35,220 nt of DNA from Clostridiales bacterium (GCA_014799645.1 JAAVHQ010000029.1:29661-64880), one strand, 5' to 3'. Counted from the first letter of the stretch, positions 23,601-31,844 are shown. The notes: generated from the letters alone by a model not told the origin. Numbers and translations are program-made.

Positions 23601-25294
23601 TCGGTAGTGATAAGACCATAACTATCAGTAAAAACGGTAAAGTTGAGGACTATACGCCGAGTGTGGGTAGCGAAGGCGCGTCGGGTTACGTCGAAGTTAC
23701 TATGATTGCAAAGATAGAATACGTACAATATTATTTACGTATTGGAGGTGAATATTATGAAGTGTCAAAAGGCGGTTACTATACGATTCAATCGCTGGAA
23801 TACTACGAATACGATACATATCCGTATATATGTCAAAACGTGTGGTTTGAGGATTATAATGGTAAAAAATACTATATAGGTTCTAAGATTTATTACAGTG
23901 ACGTCAAAGCATTTTGGGTATCCGGAAGACAAGTTGTCAACGTATATCTTAGTTTGAGATCCGAAGACATAACGGTAGGTCTTGTATACAAGGCGTACGG
24001 TGATGATATAGAGCAAACTATTGAAACCAACGCCAATAAGGATACTTATACAATGGGAAATTCGTTCACTTTGAAAGACGTTTACGTAAGGGGTTGGGGA
24101 TTTGACCACTGGGAGTGCAACGGCAATAGGATAAATCAAGTAAATTACTACGATCTCGGAATCGAAACTTATCTCAGTAGTCCGAACGCTGCGATAGAGA
24201 AAGACATTGTCGCCGTATTGACTGCACATAAAATCAAAAACCCTAACGAGACAATTTGCCTTATAGATTCTATAAACGAACACGTAAGAATTTATGGTAA
24301 TGGTTATAGTTGGAATAATGTTGAGTTTGTAATTTATAGTTCCGTAAAAGAGGTGACATTTGTCAACGGTAGGTGGTATAATAGCAATATAAGATGTAAT
24401 AGCAATAACGACAACGTTTGGGCATTGAGTGTAAATTTCGATAACGTTTATATGAAAGCGAAGAATAATCAGTGCGTCCTTGACGCGTCCAACATGATGT
24501 CGCTTTACTCATTTAACAACGTGGAATTGTGCGCAGGAGACGTGACCGAAGCAAATGCTCAACCGGCGATTATAGTCAACTCTCTTATAATGATTGGAGA
24601 GAACTTTACCGTAAGAGGTGGCAATAGTCTTAATCCTGAGCATGACGGCACTGAGGGAATTAGAGCGAAAGGCGAAACGCCCGAACTCAACAAATATGGG
24701 GCAGGCATCGGTGTTGCGCTTAGATCGTTGACGGTATACGGCGGCAACGGTTGCGACGGCAATAATGGCGTTGATGGTACAGATGGCGTTCAGAATGCAG
24801 AGGAAAATGGTACAGACGGCAAAAACGCGACAAACGCAAGCAACGGCGCTTATGCAATACGTCTTTATCAAATAGAAGTGTACAACGCAGTGTACAAAAA
24901 TGCGAAAATCATTTGTTATGGCGGCAACGGAGGCGATGGCGGTAACGGTGGTAACGGCGGTAAGGGTTCTGAAGGTAGAGACGGAGTGTTCCTCGGTCAA
25001 ACTTGTAAAGCTCCCGGTAACGGCGGTAACGGCGGCAACGGTGGTAACGGCGGCGACGGTAAAGAGGGATTAAAATACGGAATAAAATCTTCTTTTACCC
25101 ATTCCGGAGATAATAGCCAAATAATATCGTATGGCGGAAAAGGCGGTTCAGCTGGTTCAGCAGGCGAGGCGGGTAAAGCCGGTGCTACGACCCATACGTA
25201 TAACAAAATTGAAAAGACGGCTCAAGACGGTAATGCGGGCTCGCCTGGGCAAGCAGGAAACTCGTCGGGTGATTTTGTGTGGAAAAATGAATAA
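20621..25294 (+). CDS. Second giant secreted protein with InlB-like repeats and Gly-Gly-X tail
   Basis: ATG 20621 follows AAGGAG. The 1557 residues begin with a signal peptide (MQTKRRSITSVLAVVIMLVATVLGFAL). An early motif VPIDKF..YNGRNYGFVIY resembles IVPIELF..YIGRQYGFYF in the first giant protein. Residues ~800-860 read as a Listeria-Bacteroides (InlB B-type) repeat ending YVFLGWKNGDEFV, with weaker copies at ~945-1000 and ~1118-1175 (WGFDHWECNGN). Residues ~1215-1370 resemble a beta-helix (LRSLTVYGGNG), then GGNGGDGGNGGNGG runs at ~1433-1484 and a shorter Gly/Ala region to the end. There is no Hint domain, LPXTG or C-terminal membrane anchor visible. It probably functions at or beyond the cell surface; the partner could be the ABC transporter gene 21 bp downstream. 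Confidence 0.85.
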   Translation: MQTKRRSITSVLAVVIMLVATVLGFALSKTNTASGSEAFEPVKLDSTNVSTYATSGYEDFSNYTDKELPDTINKDNISQYVPIDKFNKDGTTIYNGRNYGFVIYSSAKTNHVLLFKETYNKTGEDQYEVEFKVLYTNSFFKSGNSILNAYSPYTIALSNVNISEFILDVDMQKNIVNPSYSDSNKDLKSAYFTHAGLSGDVSYLDKDKTSDNVLISLIDIDRNANFDETLAYDIADLTVNAESYKNYLASTTLGHSPYYLYYNINSTRRSINVAMNAGADDFLAYKSGNQNYLKASFKLVSYYNNSYYIYNNISFDVCLYNALTVSHKERISSQSVFSLSEDTDSNYGILDRSGDGYTLTEYQRFTPMLYNDNVFKFMPDKAKKYKFTTPEGYYATVGDNASNSDNVFAVGSQGGVVGFTTEVGGKTSGNLHGERLVAQDFIGGNFTFANIGIERAQELKLGATNLDSEIPTYRAVKTSEITNDLYVLDTMGYVDSIDLHILDEDMNIVQTSTKYGKDLVINYPMSADKKYYIVCDNEDYTAQALNFANKGELLLGASEYQNIENLYYKYDVPKYTQYYKTFAKQIIDSQGDVVAINDGDAFLEAGKTYYLESGSTRLMTSISDSYINKVTTLGETFECSVNYNEVFEFVPKVSAQFKFVDGTYDIYRNWTLLAEDEREWYVNEGEIPYQFVKRQKGGAFTMDMEAEELNFGLNILNLTAVNGRNQFYYDSEEKMRIDYTIMPSNNVYIYDSTLNSPVYDHGYAISKGRIYIIIEGSGECAITLEEYLQPLNVELRVDGEKYDYDGVFYYGKDFTLPVLTKERYVFLGWKNGDEFVTDANGQSIVELKDDAVLTACFELRGAVVQVNSNDKTFWWDGEKMTLDGEIKVFMDCDVDSIRQAVIETFENTPECIKEGYYTSSFVFTLTSSDEDTDYYSLTPTWSIEEYKVTFIINGKTYAMTESVQYGATITTKNFPAEVFETSNSEYYIADWQIVGSDKTITISKNGKVEDYTPSVGSEGASGYVEVTMIAKIEYVQYYLRIGGEYYEVSKGGYYTIQSLEYYEYDTYPYICQNVWFEDYNGKKYYIGSKIYYSDVKAFWVSGRQVVNVYLSLRSEDITVGLVYKAYGDDIEQTIETNANKDTYTMGNSFTLKDVYVRGWGFDHWECNGNRINQVNYYDLGIETYLSSPNAAIEKDIVAVLTAHKIKNPNETICLIDSINEHVRIYGNGYSWNNVEFVIYSSVKEVTFVNGRWYNSNIRCNSNNDNVWALSVNFDNVYMKAKNNQCVLDASNMMSLYSFNNVELCAGDVTEANAQPAIIVNSLIMIGENFTVRGGNSLNPEHDGTEGIRAKGETPELNKYGAGIGVALRSLTVYGGNGCDGNNGVDGTDGVQNAEENGTDGKNATNASNGAYAIRLYQIEVYNAVYKNAKIICYGGNGGDGGNGGNGGKGSEGRDGVFLGQTCKAPGNGGNGGNGGNGGDGKEGLKYGIKSSFTHSGDNSQIISYGGKGGSAGSAGEAGKAGATTHTYNKIEKTAQDGNAGSPGQAGNSSGDFVWKNE

Positions 25295-25315
25295 GAATTA
25301 TGGGGGAGATAGATT

Positions 25316-28300
25316 GTGTTTGAGATAAAAGACTTGGCAAAAACGTATACGCCCAAGAACGGAGTACCCGTTCAGGCGCTTAAAGGAATAAATTTATCTT
25401 TTGGCGAAACGGGGCTTGTGTTTGTGCTAGGTAAATCGGGTAGCGGTAAATCTACTCTTCTCAACCTTATCGGCGGACTTGATTCCGCCGATAAGGGCGA
25501 GATAGTCATAAAAGGTAAGTCGTCCAAAGATTTCAAGACGGTAGACTACGATGCCTATCGCAATATGTACGTAGGCTTTGTCTTTCAAGAATACAATATC
25601 CTCAATGAATTTACAGTAGGCGAGAATATATCTCTCGCCATTGAATTACAAAACAAGAAAGAAAATAAAGAGTTGCTGACTAGCATACTTAAAGAAGTAG
25701 ACTTAGAGGGCTACGCGGACAGAAAGCCCAACGAGTTGTCGGGCGGACAAAAGCAAAGAGTAGCGATAGCGAGAGCCTTGATAAAAAGTCCGCAAATCGT
25801 CTTGGCGGACGAACCTACGGGAGCGTTGGACAGCAATACGGGCAAGGCAATTTTCGATACTCTTAAGAAAATCTCTAAAGAGAAGTTGGTAATCGTAGTA
25901 TCGCACGACAGGGAATTTGCCGAAGAATACGGCGACAGAGTGATAGAACTTGCCGACGGCGAAGTCATCTCCGATTTGCAAAAGGATAAAGAGGGCAAGT
26001 TTTCGCCTACCGATAATCAAGCGCTTTCAAAAGCCAACGAGAAATACGACGGCAAGGAGAAGTTCGCAAAATCTCGATTGCCGTATAGATACGCGATAAA
26101 GATGGGAGCAAGCAGTATAAAGAGCAAGCCGATTAGATTGGCGGTCACTATACTGCTTTGTTTTGTTACTTTTTCGTTATTTGGCGTCGTTGATATCTTC
26201 AACGCATTCAACGCTCGTAAGATTTTGCTGGACGCTTATACAAATGGCGATTATTCTAATTTTGCTTATACCGCGTCAATGCAAGAAGTTGGTGACGTAG
26301 GATATCGTTTGTATGGAGTCTCTCAACAAGATTTGGATTTTCTCAATACAAAGAGTAGCAACGAATTTTTGGGCGTGACTTATCTTAACGATAAATATGG
26401 AAGATTTGCGGAGACGTCATTAAGCGGTTTCTTGTCGCAAAGAGAACTTGAGGGGAGCAATAATTCCGTCTATTATAGTCAGTGTCTGTACGGTTTTCTT
26501 CCCGCGAGCAAAGAGTTTTTTAGCGCGCAAGGCTTTGAATTGATAGGGGAAGCGCCTGCGAGTGAAGATGAAATTGTTTTGACGCAATATATCTTAGACC
26601 AATTTAATATTGCCGGTATTACGTTGAAAGAGCCAAAAGGACAATTTGAAAAACAAAAGGTTGATATTGTTCCCAATAAAAACAGAACGGCGCAAGAGTT
26701 TGTCGACGGCGGATATTATATTGAGTTGGATGGGCAAGATTTCAAAATCGTCGGCATTGTAGATACAAAAGCAGATCCGCAAGGGAAATTCGATTCTTTG
26801 AAGCCGTCTACTATGACGACGGCGAATAGTAGGGAAAATACTAATCTAATCAGAGAGTGTCAGGAGTATTTTCAATACAGTTATCATTCGTTGGGATATA
26901 TCTTTCCAAAGACTTACGAGAAATTGGTCGAATCTCATAAAGTCGATATGACCTCTTGGAATAGTTTCGGTAGGGCGTTGGAAGGTTCTATTTCATATAC
27001 GAATAAGAGCGATTATAGAGTCGTCGCTTCCGATAAAGATTTGGACAAGACGGCAGGAATATTATGGCTTGACGGCAAGGAGAGAGATTCGTTGCAAGAC
27101 AACGAGATAGTCGTAGGACTTAATTACGGCGTAAAGTTGTTGACGACAAATTATGATAGCAGTCTTACGTATAAGCACTCTAAAAGCGAGTACTTTGACG
27201 GACTCCTAAGGGTGGTAGAAGAAATAAGTTTTTGGGATTTGACGCGAGGCACTCCGCTTGCCTGTATAGAAGAAGCCGAGCGAGTGGATATTGAAAAATT
27301 AGAACCTTTCAAGAGATATTTAATGGATATGGACGAAGTCAATGCCGAATGGGCGTTGAGAACTTGTTATTCCGCGCCATCTAGCTTCTTTTGGTCTTCT
27401 TCTAATTTTATAAGAATCGATTCCTCTCGCCTAGAGTACGATTTTGACAAGATGAGCGAGGAGCATTGGCGATTGGCTTACGCAGGATATTTGGGCATTG
27501 ATGAGTATGGCTTTTATGTAGGTGAGGGAAACAATAAAATCGAATATAGTATTGAAGGCGGACGCTTTAATAATATTACAGGTTTACCGTCGGGAGAACT
27601 GGTCGATAAGATTGGAAATGATAGATTATACGTTCAAGGCAAGATAAGTCTTGGCAACGTTGACGTGATAAATAGCAACAGTATAAATATTACCGCTAGA
27701 GATTTAAGTACGTCCCAACTGTTGTCCGAAGATTATGAGTATTGGAGCATAGTGGGAATATACGTTCCGCGATATGATTATCCGGAATTGGATGAAAAAG
27801 ATACGGTTATTTTCAACAACGCGTTGTATAGAAAAGCAGAAGGCGCGCAGGAAATAATATACAATTATGCCTTGGCGTCTATACCTACGGCAAAAAGCGA
27901 AATTCTTTCTTTAATCGATTTGCACTTAGAAGGTTTCAGTGCGAGAAATTTGAGATTGAACGACAACGCCGCTTACGTTACGAGCAGTTTGAACTCATTA
28001 TTTTATGCGATAAAAATGATTATGCTCATGGCAGGTGCAGGCGTCGCTATCTTCTCGATTTTGTTGATGTCCAATTATATTGCCATGTCAATAAGCAATA
28101 GAAAGCGCGAAATCGGTATTTTGCGAGCATTGGGCGCAAAGACAAGCGACGTGTTCTCAATTTTTGCCAACGAGAGTATTATAATGGCTCTTATCAATAC
28201 CGTTCTATCCGTATTTGTCGCATTGGGCGCGAGCATAGGTCTGAATAAGTTTTTCCAAGCAAAATATTCGGCTGACTTTACAATACTTAGTTTCGGCATA

Positions 28301-28414
28301 AGGCAAGTTGCAATAATCTTGCTAATAAGCGTAGCCACCGCAATACTTTCAAGCCTAATACCTATTTATAGGCTGTCAAAGAAAAAGCCGATAGACTGTA
28401 TACAAGACAGATAA
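25316..28414 (+). CDS. MacB-like ABC transporter, ATPase and FtsX permease in one chain
   Basis: The start is GTG 25316 behind GGGGGAG, 21 bp after the giant gene, so both are likely one operon. Residues 1-230 form a complete ABC ATPase: Walker A GKSGSGKST (39-47), Q-loop VFQEYNIL, signature LSGGQKQRVAIARAL, Walker B VLADEPTGALD and H-loop VVSHDREF. A first membrane helix follows at ~280, then an unusually long extracytoplasmic part (~600 residues) and three C-terminal FtsX helices (IMLMAGAGVAIFSILLMSNYI onward), ending with SNRKREIGILRALGAK between helices. This is the type VII ABC (MacB/LolCDE/BceB-related) layout, in which the domain outside the membrane handles peptides, lipoproteins or toxins. 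Substrate cannot be read here; release or handling of the neighbouring giant protein is conjecture. Confidence 0.92.
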   Translation: MFEIKDLAKTYTPKNGVPVQALKGINLSFGETGLVFVLGKSGSGKSTLLNLIGGLDSADKGEIVIKGKSSKDFKTVDYDAYRNMYVGFVFQEYNILNEFTVGENISLAIELQNKKENKELLTSILKEVDLEGYADRKPNELSGGQKQRVAIARALIKSPQIVLADEPTGALDSNTGKAIFDTLKKISKEKLVIVVSHDREFAEEYGDRVIELADGEVISDLQKDKEGKFSPTDNQALSKANEKYDGKEKFAKSRLPYRYAIKMGASSIKSKPIRLAVTILLCFVTFSLFGVVDIFNAFNARKILLDAYTNGDYSNFAYTASMQEVGDVGYRLYGVSQQDLDFLNTKSSNEFLGVTYLNDKYGRFAETSLSGFLSQRELEGSNNSVYYSQCLYGFLPASKEFFSAQGFELIGEAPASEDEIVLTQYILDQFNIAGITLKEPKGQFEKQKVDIVPNKNRTAQEFVDGGYYIELDGQDFKIVGIVDTKADPQGKFDSLKPSTMTTANSRENTNLIRECQEYFQYSYHSLGYIFPKTYEKLVESHKVDMTSWNSFGRALEGSISYTNKSDYRVVASDKDLDKTAGILWLDGKERDSLQDNEIVVGLNYGVKLLTTNYDSSLTYKHSKSEYFDGLLRVVEEISFWDLTRGTPLACIEEAERVDIEKLEPFKRYLMDMDEVNAEWALRTCYSAPSSFFWSSSNFIRIDSSRLEYDFDKMSEEHWRLAYAGYLGIDEYGFYVGEGNNKIEYSIEGGRFNNITGLPSGELVDKIGNDRLYVQGKISLGNVDVINSNSINITARDLSTSQLLSEDYEYWSIVGIYVPRYDYPELDEKDTVIFNNALYRKAEGAQEIIYNYALASIPTAKSEILSLIDLHLEGFSARNLRLNDNAAYVTSSLNSLFYAIKMIMLMAGAGVAIFSILLMSNYIAMSISNRKREIGILRALGAKTSDVFSIFANESIIMALINTVLSVFVALGASIGLNKFFQAKYSADFTILSFGIRQVAIILLISVATAILSSLIPIYRLSKKKPIDCIQDR

Positions 28415-28453
28415 AGATTTTATTTCACCATCACAAAAATTTTTAGAAAAATT

Positions 28454-28486
28454 CCTATTAACCTATTGACAAGGTAGGTTAATAGG
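28454..28486 (+). promoter_or_regulatory. Perfect 12-bp inverted repeat, operator of the sulfur operon
   Basis: CCTATTAACCTA (28454-28465) and TAGGTTAATAGG (28475-28486) are exact reverse complements around the 9-bp centre TTGACAAGG, which contains the -35 box. This is a near-ideal repressor site. The Rrf2 regulator encoded as third gene of the same operon is the natural candidate, as CymR-type Rrf2 proteins control cysteine genes in Bacillota. The dyad is seen; the regulator is inferred. Confidence 0.8.
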
Positions 28487-28495
28487 TGCTATAAT
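28466..28495 (+). promoter_or_regulatory. Promoter of the sulfur-assimilation operon
   Basis: TTGACA (28466-28471) and TATAAT (28490-28495), both perfect, are 18 bp apart and lie inside or next to the operator dyad. The predicted transcript has a leader of about 200 nt before the first enzyme gene. Confidence 0.85.
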
Positions 28496-28545
28496 CATAC
28501 CAATCTAGTAGGTAAATACCATAAAAGGTCAAAAAGGTAATAAAA

Positions 28546-28611
28546 ATGCAGAACTATTTTGAAAAACTTGTAAGAGAAAATTTCCGTTTCGGACGAATGT
28601 GTCGATGTTGA
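28546..28611 (+). CDS. 21-residue leader peptide ending in Met-Cys-Arg-Cys
   Basis: A short frame from ATG 28546 (weak AAAAAGG site 8 bp before it) ends at TGA 28609-28611 and finishes FGRMCRC. It lies in the leader of a cysteine-synthesis operon, 91 bp before the first enzyme start. Cys codons at the end of a leader peptide are the pattern expected when ribosome speed at cysteine codons reports cysteine supply. I see no GC-rich terminator after it, so if it regulates, the mechanism would be translational or Rho-based. It could also be chance. Confidence 0.45.
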   Translation: MQNYFEKLVRENFRFGRMCRC

Positions 28612-28702
28612 AAAGACAATTTGCAAAAAGACAAACAGTAATTCACATATTATAAATAAAATAAAAATCATATAATAAATCAAGATAAAAGGAGATATAA
28701 AA

Positions 28703-29989
28703 ATGTCTAACAAATATAAATTCGAAACACTTCAACTTCACGTAGGTCAGGAACAGCCTGACCCTGCGACGGACGCAAGAGCCGTGCCTATATATGCGAC
28801 GACTTCATACGTTTTCAAAAATTCCGCTCACGCGGCAGCGCGCTTTGGGCTTGCCGATGCGGGTAATATTTACGGTCGTTTGACCAACTCAACGCAAGAT
28901 GTATTCGAGAAGAGAATTGCCGCTCTTGAAGGCGGCGTTGCGGCTTTGGCTGTCGCTTCGGGCGCAGCGGCTATTACTTATACGTTGCAGGCTTTGGGTC
29001 AAGACGGCGGTCACTTCGTATCGCAAAAGACGATATATGGCGGAAGTTACAATCTTCTTGCTCACACGCTTACGGGCTTTGGCATAACGACGACTTTCGT
29101 TGATATACACAACCTTAAAGAAGTTGAGAAGGCTATAAAGAAAAACACGAGAGCGATTTATATCGAGACGCTCGGCAATCCCAACAGCGACATTCCCGAC
29201 ATTGACGCATTGGCGGAACTTGCTCACAAGCACGGTCTACCGCTCGTGGTGGACAATACTTTCGGTACGCCTTATCTTATCCGTCCTATCGAGCACGGCG
29301 CTGATATCGTCGTGCATTCAGCGACAAAGTTTATCGGCGGTCACGGTACGACGCTCGGCGGTGTAATCGTCGATTCGGGTAAGTTCGATTGGAAGGCTTC
29401 GGGTAAGTATCCCGCTATTGCGGACGCCAACCCGTCGTATCATAACATATCATTCGTAGATGCAGTCGGAGAGGCGGCGTTCGTGACCTATATTAGAGCG
29501 GTCTTGCTTCGCGACACTGGCGCGACAATTTCGCCATTCGCGGCGTTCTTGCTCTTGCAAGGTACGGAAACGCTATCTTTGAGATTGGAGCGTCACGCGG
29601 AGAATACCAAAAAGGTAATTGAATACCTTTCCAAGCATCCGCAGGTAGAGAAGGTCAATCACCCGTCTTTGGCGGATCATCCCGACCACGCGCTCTACGA
29701 GAAGTATTTCCCAAACGGAGGAGGCTCTATCTTTACCTTTGAAATAAAAGGCGGAGAAAAGGAAGCGCACAAGTTTATCGACAACTTGCAAATATTCTCG
29801 TTGCTTGCCAACGTTGCCGACGTCAAGAGCCTTGTTATTCATCCGGCTACGACCACGCACAGTCAGCTCACCGACGAGGAACTCGCCGACCAAGGCATCA
29901 AGAGAAATACAATCCGTCTTTCTATCGGCACGGAGCATATTGACGACATTATCGCAGACCTCGAAAGAGGATTCAAAGCAGTAAAATAA
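28703..29989 (+). CDS. metY: O-acetylhomoserine sulfhydrylase
   Basis: This PLP enzyme turns O-acetylhomoserine and sulfide into homocysteine, and related forms also make cysteine from O-acetylserine. The 428 residues have the family opening FETLQLHVGQEQPDPATDARAVPIY, the ATTSYVF and YGRLTNSTQDVFE motifs typical of this Cys/Met-metabolism PLP group, and the catalytic lysine in HSATKFIGGHGT (~residue 209). ATG 28703 follows AAAAGGAG. The length is normal for the MetY/CysD branch, longer than cystathionine gamma-synthase (~380). It is the first gene of an operon with cysK and an Rrf2 regulator, under the dyad-controlled promoter. Confidence 0.93.
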   Translation: MSNKYKFETLQLHVGQEQPDPATDARAVPIYATTSYVFKNSAHAAARFGLADAGNIYGRLTNSTQDVFEKRIAALEGGVAALAVASGAAAITYTLQALGQDGGHFVSQKTIYGGSYNLLAHTLTGFGITTTFVDIHNLKEVEKAIKKNTRAIYIETLGNPNSDIPDIDALAELAHKHGLPLVVDNTFGTPYLIRPIEHGADIVVHSATKFIGGHGTTLGGVIVDSGKFDWKASGKYPAIADANPSYHNISFVDAVGEAAFVTYIRAVLLRDTGATISPFAAFLLLQGTETLSLRLERHAENTKKVIEYLSKHPQVEKVNHPSLADHPDHALYEKYFPNGGGSIFTFEIKGGEKEAHKFIDNLQIFSLLANVADVKSLVIHPATTTHSQLTDEELADQGIKRNTIRLSIGTEHIDDIIADLERGFKAVK

Positions 29990-30006
29990 TTTTGGAGGAC
30001 TAGACT

Positions 30007-30939
30007 ATGTCAAGAATTTTTACTTCGGCAGATCAACTTATAGGAAAAACTCCGCTTTTGGAACTTTCCAACTTGGAGAAAGAATACGGCTTGAAAGCCA
30101 AAATACTTGCAAAACTCGAATATCTCAATCCGGCAGGCTCTGTCAAAGACAGAGTTGCAAAGGCTATGATTGACGAGGCTGAGGCTTCGGGTAAACTCAA
30201 AAAAGGCTCTGTAATCATTGAACCGACTTCGGGTAATACCGGTATAGGTCTTGCGTCCGTTGCGGCGGCAAGAGGCTATCGTATCATTATAGTAATGCCC
30301 GAGACAATGTCTGTCGAGCGCAGACAAATAATGAAAGCGTACGGCGCGGAACTCGTGCTTTCCGACGGCGCAAAGGGTATGAAAGGCGCAATCGCAAAGG
30401 CTGAGGAACTCGCAAATGAAATCCCCAACAGTTTCATCCCCGGTCAGTTTGTCAACCCTGCAAATCCGCAGGCGCACAGACTAAGCACTGGCCCTGAAAT
30501 CTATGAAGATACGGACGGTAAAGTAGATATCTTCGTAGCGGGCGTAGGCACGGGCGGAACTATCACGGGCGTGGGCGAATATCTTAAATCTAAGAACCCG
30601 TCCGTCAAAGTAGTGGCTGTCGAACCGGCTACTTCCGCAGTGCTTTCCACAGGAGTTGCGGGAGCGCATAAGATACAAGGTATCGGCGCAGGATTCGTAC
30701 CCGACGTGCTGAATACAAAAATTTACGATGAGATAATAGCGGTGTCCAACGAAGACGCTTTTGCGATAGGCAAGGCGATAGGCAAGAGCGAAGGCGTGCT
30801 TGTAGGTATTTCTGCGGGCGCGGCAGTCTACGCGGCTATTGAGCTTGCAAAACGTCCCGAGAACGAGGGCAAGACCATCGTTGCGCTTTTGCCTGATACT
30901 GGCGACAGATATTTGTCAACGCCGCTATTTCAAGACTAA
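30007..30939 (+). CDS. cysK: Cysteine synthase A (O-acetylserine sulfhydrylase)
   Basis: CysK makes cysteine from O-acetylserine and sulfide with PLP. The 310-residue protein has the PLP lysine in NPAGSVKDR (K47), the phosphate-holding loop PTSGNTG (73-79), the glycine-rich GVGTGGTITGVGEYLK and the end motif ISAGAAV with LLPDTGDRYLST. ATG 30007 has GGAGG upstream, 17 bp after metY. It is followed within 15 bp by the Rrf2 gene. All key residues are present and length is standard. Together with metY it gives sulfide assimilation into both cysteine and homocysteine. Confidence 0.97.
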   Translation: MSRIFTSADQLIGKTPLLELSNLEKEYGLKAKILAKLEYLNPAGSVKDRVAKAMIDEAEASGKLKKGSVIIEPTSGNTGIGLASVAAARGYRIIIVMPETMSVERRQIMKAYGAELVLSDGAKGMKGAIAKAEELANEIPNSFIPGQFVNPANPQAHRLSTGPEIYEDTDGKVDIFVAGVGTGGTITGVGEYLKSKNPSVKVVAVEPATSAVLSTGVAGAHKIQGIGAGFVPDVLNTKIYDEIIAVSNEDAFAIGKAIGKSEGVLVGISAGAAVYAAIELAKRPENEGKTIVALLPDTGDRYLSTPLFQD

Positions 30940-30953
30940 TTAAGGAGTAACAA

Positions 30954-31409
30954 ATGACGATTTCGACCAAAGGCAGATACGCCCTTAGAATAATGATTGA
31001 CCTTGCGGAGAATTGCAACGGCGCGTTTATTCCAATGAAAACGGTCGCCGAAAGACAGGGATTATCGCTTAAATATATAGAGCATATTTTGTCCGTATTA
31101 AAACAAAATAATTTTGTCGAAGGTATACACGGCAAGGGAGGCGGTTATCGCCTTACGAGAAAGCCCGAAGAGTATACCATCGGCGAAATCTTGCGACTTG
31201 TCGAGGGCGACCTCGCGCCCGTCGCTTGCTTGGAGTGCGGCGCAAAACCTTGTGAAAAAGTCAATCAGTGTCGCACAATATCTATGTGGCGCGACCTGCA
31301 AAACCTAATCGACAATTTCTTCGACGGCATTACAATCAAAGATTTAATGCTCGACGCGTCGAATTGTTCGAGCGGAATAGATATTTCATTTTTAGACGCG
31401 TCGCTATAA
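30954..31409 (+). CDS. Rrf2-family (CymR/IscR-like) transcriptional regulator
   Basis: The 151 residues open MTISTKGRYALRIMIDLAEN, the standard Rrf2 start, with a winged helix (MKTVAERQGLSLKYIEHILSVLKQNNFVEGIHGKGGGYRL) and the basic wing GKGGGYRL. Four cysteines at 92, 95, 100 and 106 (C-x2-C-x4-C-x5-C) sit in the region where IscR and related proteins bind Fe-S clusters, so it may carry a cluster; in B. subtilis CymR senses cysteine through CysK. ATG 30954 follows AAGGAG. As third gene of metY-cysK it most likely represses its own promoter through the inverted repeat at 28454-28486. It could equally be a plain CymR-type regulator without a cluster. Confidence 0.92.
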   Translation: MTISTKGRYALRIMIDLAENCNGAFIPMKTVAERQGLSLKYIEHILSVLKQNNFVEGIHGKGGGYRLTRKPEEYTIGEILRLVEGDLAPVACLECGAKPCEKVNQCRTISMWRDLQNLIDNFFDGITIKDLMLDASNCSSGIDISFLDASL

Positions 31410-31423
31410 CGGCGCGTCTTTTC
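31394..31423 (+). terminator. Terminator of the sulfur operon
   Basis: Stem AGACGCG / CGCGTCT with a 12-nt loop followed by TTTTC overlaps the end of the Rrf2 gene (stop at 31407-31409). Confidence 0.75.
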
Positions 31424-31462
31424 TTACTGTTTTACTGTTTGAATTGCTATTGATTATAGTAT

Positions 31463-31491
31463 TTGACATACCGACGGATTAAAATTATAAT
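31463..31491 (+). promoter_or_regulatory. Consensus promoter of the monooxygenase/hydrolase pair
   Basis: Perfect TTGACA (31463-31468) and TATAAT (31486-31491) are 17 bp apart, 20 bp before ATG 31512. This is a textbook sigma-A promoter, implying strong expression. Confidence 0.9.
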
Positions 31492-31511
31492 TTAAGTAGG
31501 AGATAAATGCA

Positions 31512-31844
31512 ATGGCGATAACAGTAAATATTTATTACCGCGGCAAAGACGGCAACGCGGTTAAATTTGCAAAAGAGATGATTGCGTCCGGTATAGTCGA
31601 TAAAATCCGCAAGGAAAAGGGCAATATTCGTTATGATTATTTTTTGCCTCTAAACGAATCGGATACCGTGCTTTTAATCGACAGTTGGAAGGATCAGACC
31701 GCTCTTGATATTCATCACAAATCGCCCGTAATGGCGCAAATAGTCGCATTGCGTGAAAAATACGATTTGCATATGAAAGTCGAAAGGTATATTTCAGACG
31801 ATAATGAAGTATCCGAGTTGGATAAATCGTTTATTAGAAAATAA
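31512..31844 (+). CDS. Antibiotic-biosynthesis-monooxygenase-fold (YgiN-like) protein
   Basis: The 110 residues have the small ferredoxin-like ABM fold: ITVNIYYRGKDGNAVKFAKEMIASGIVDKIRKEKGNIRYDYFLPL, then DTVLLIDSWKDQTALDIHHKSPVMAQI, where W-x(n)-A-x-x-x-H is the usual pair. Members work as quinol or aromatic monooxygenases or heme-related enzymes without metal or flavin. ATG 31512 has AGGAG nine bases upstream; an ATG at 31507 is in another frame. It is 16 bp before the alpha/beta hydrolase gene, suggesting a two-gene detoxification or modification unit. Family is likely, substrate unknown. Confidence 0.85.
   Translation: MAITVNIYYRGKDGNAVKFAKEMIASGIVDKIRKEKGNIRYDYFLPLNESDTVLLIDSWKDQTALDIHHKSPVMAQIVALREKYDLHMKVERYISDDNEVSELDKSFIRK

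Noticed and set aside
28415..28702. T-box or SAM riboswitch in the sulfur-operon leader
   Set aside because: I see no T-box sequence, no specifier stem, no SAM-I-like four-way junction and no terminator hairpin in the leader.
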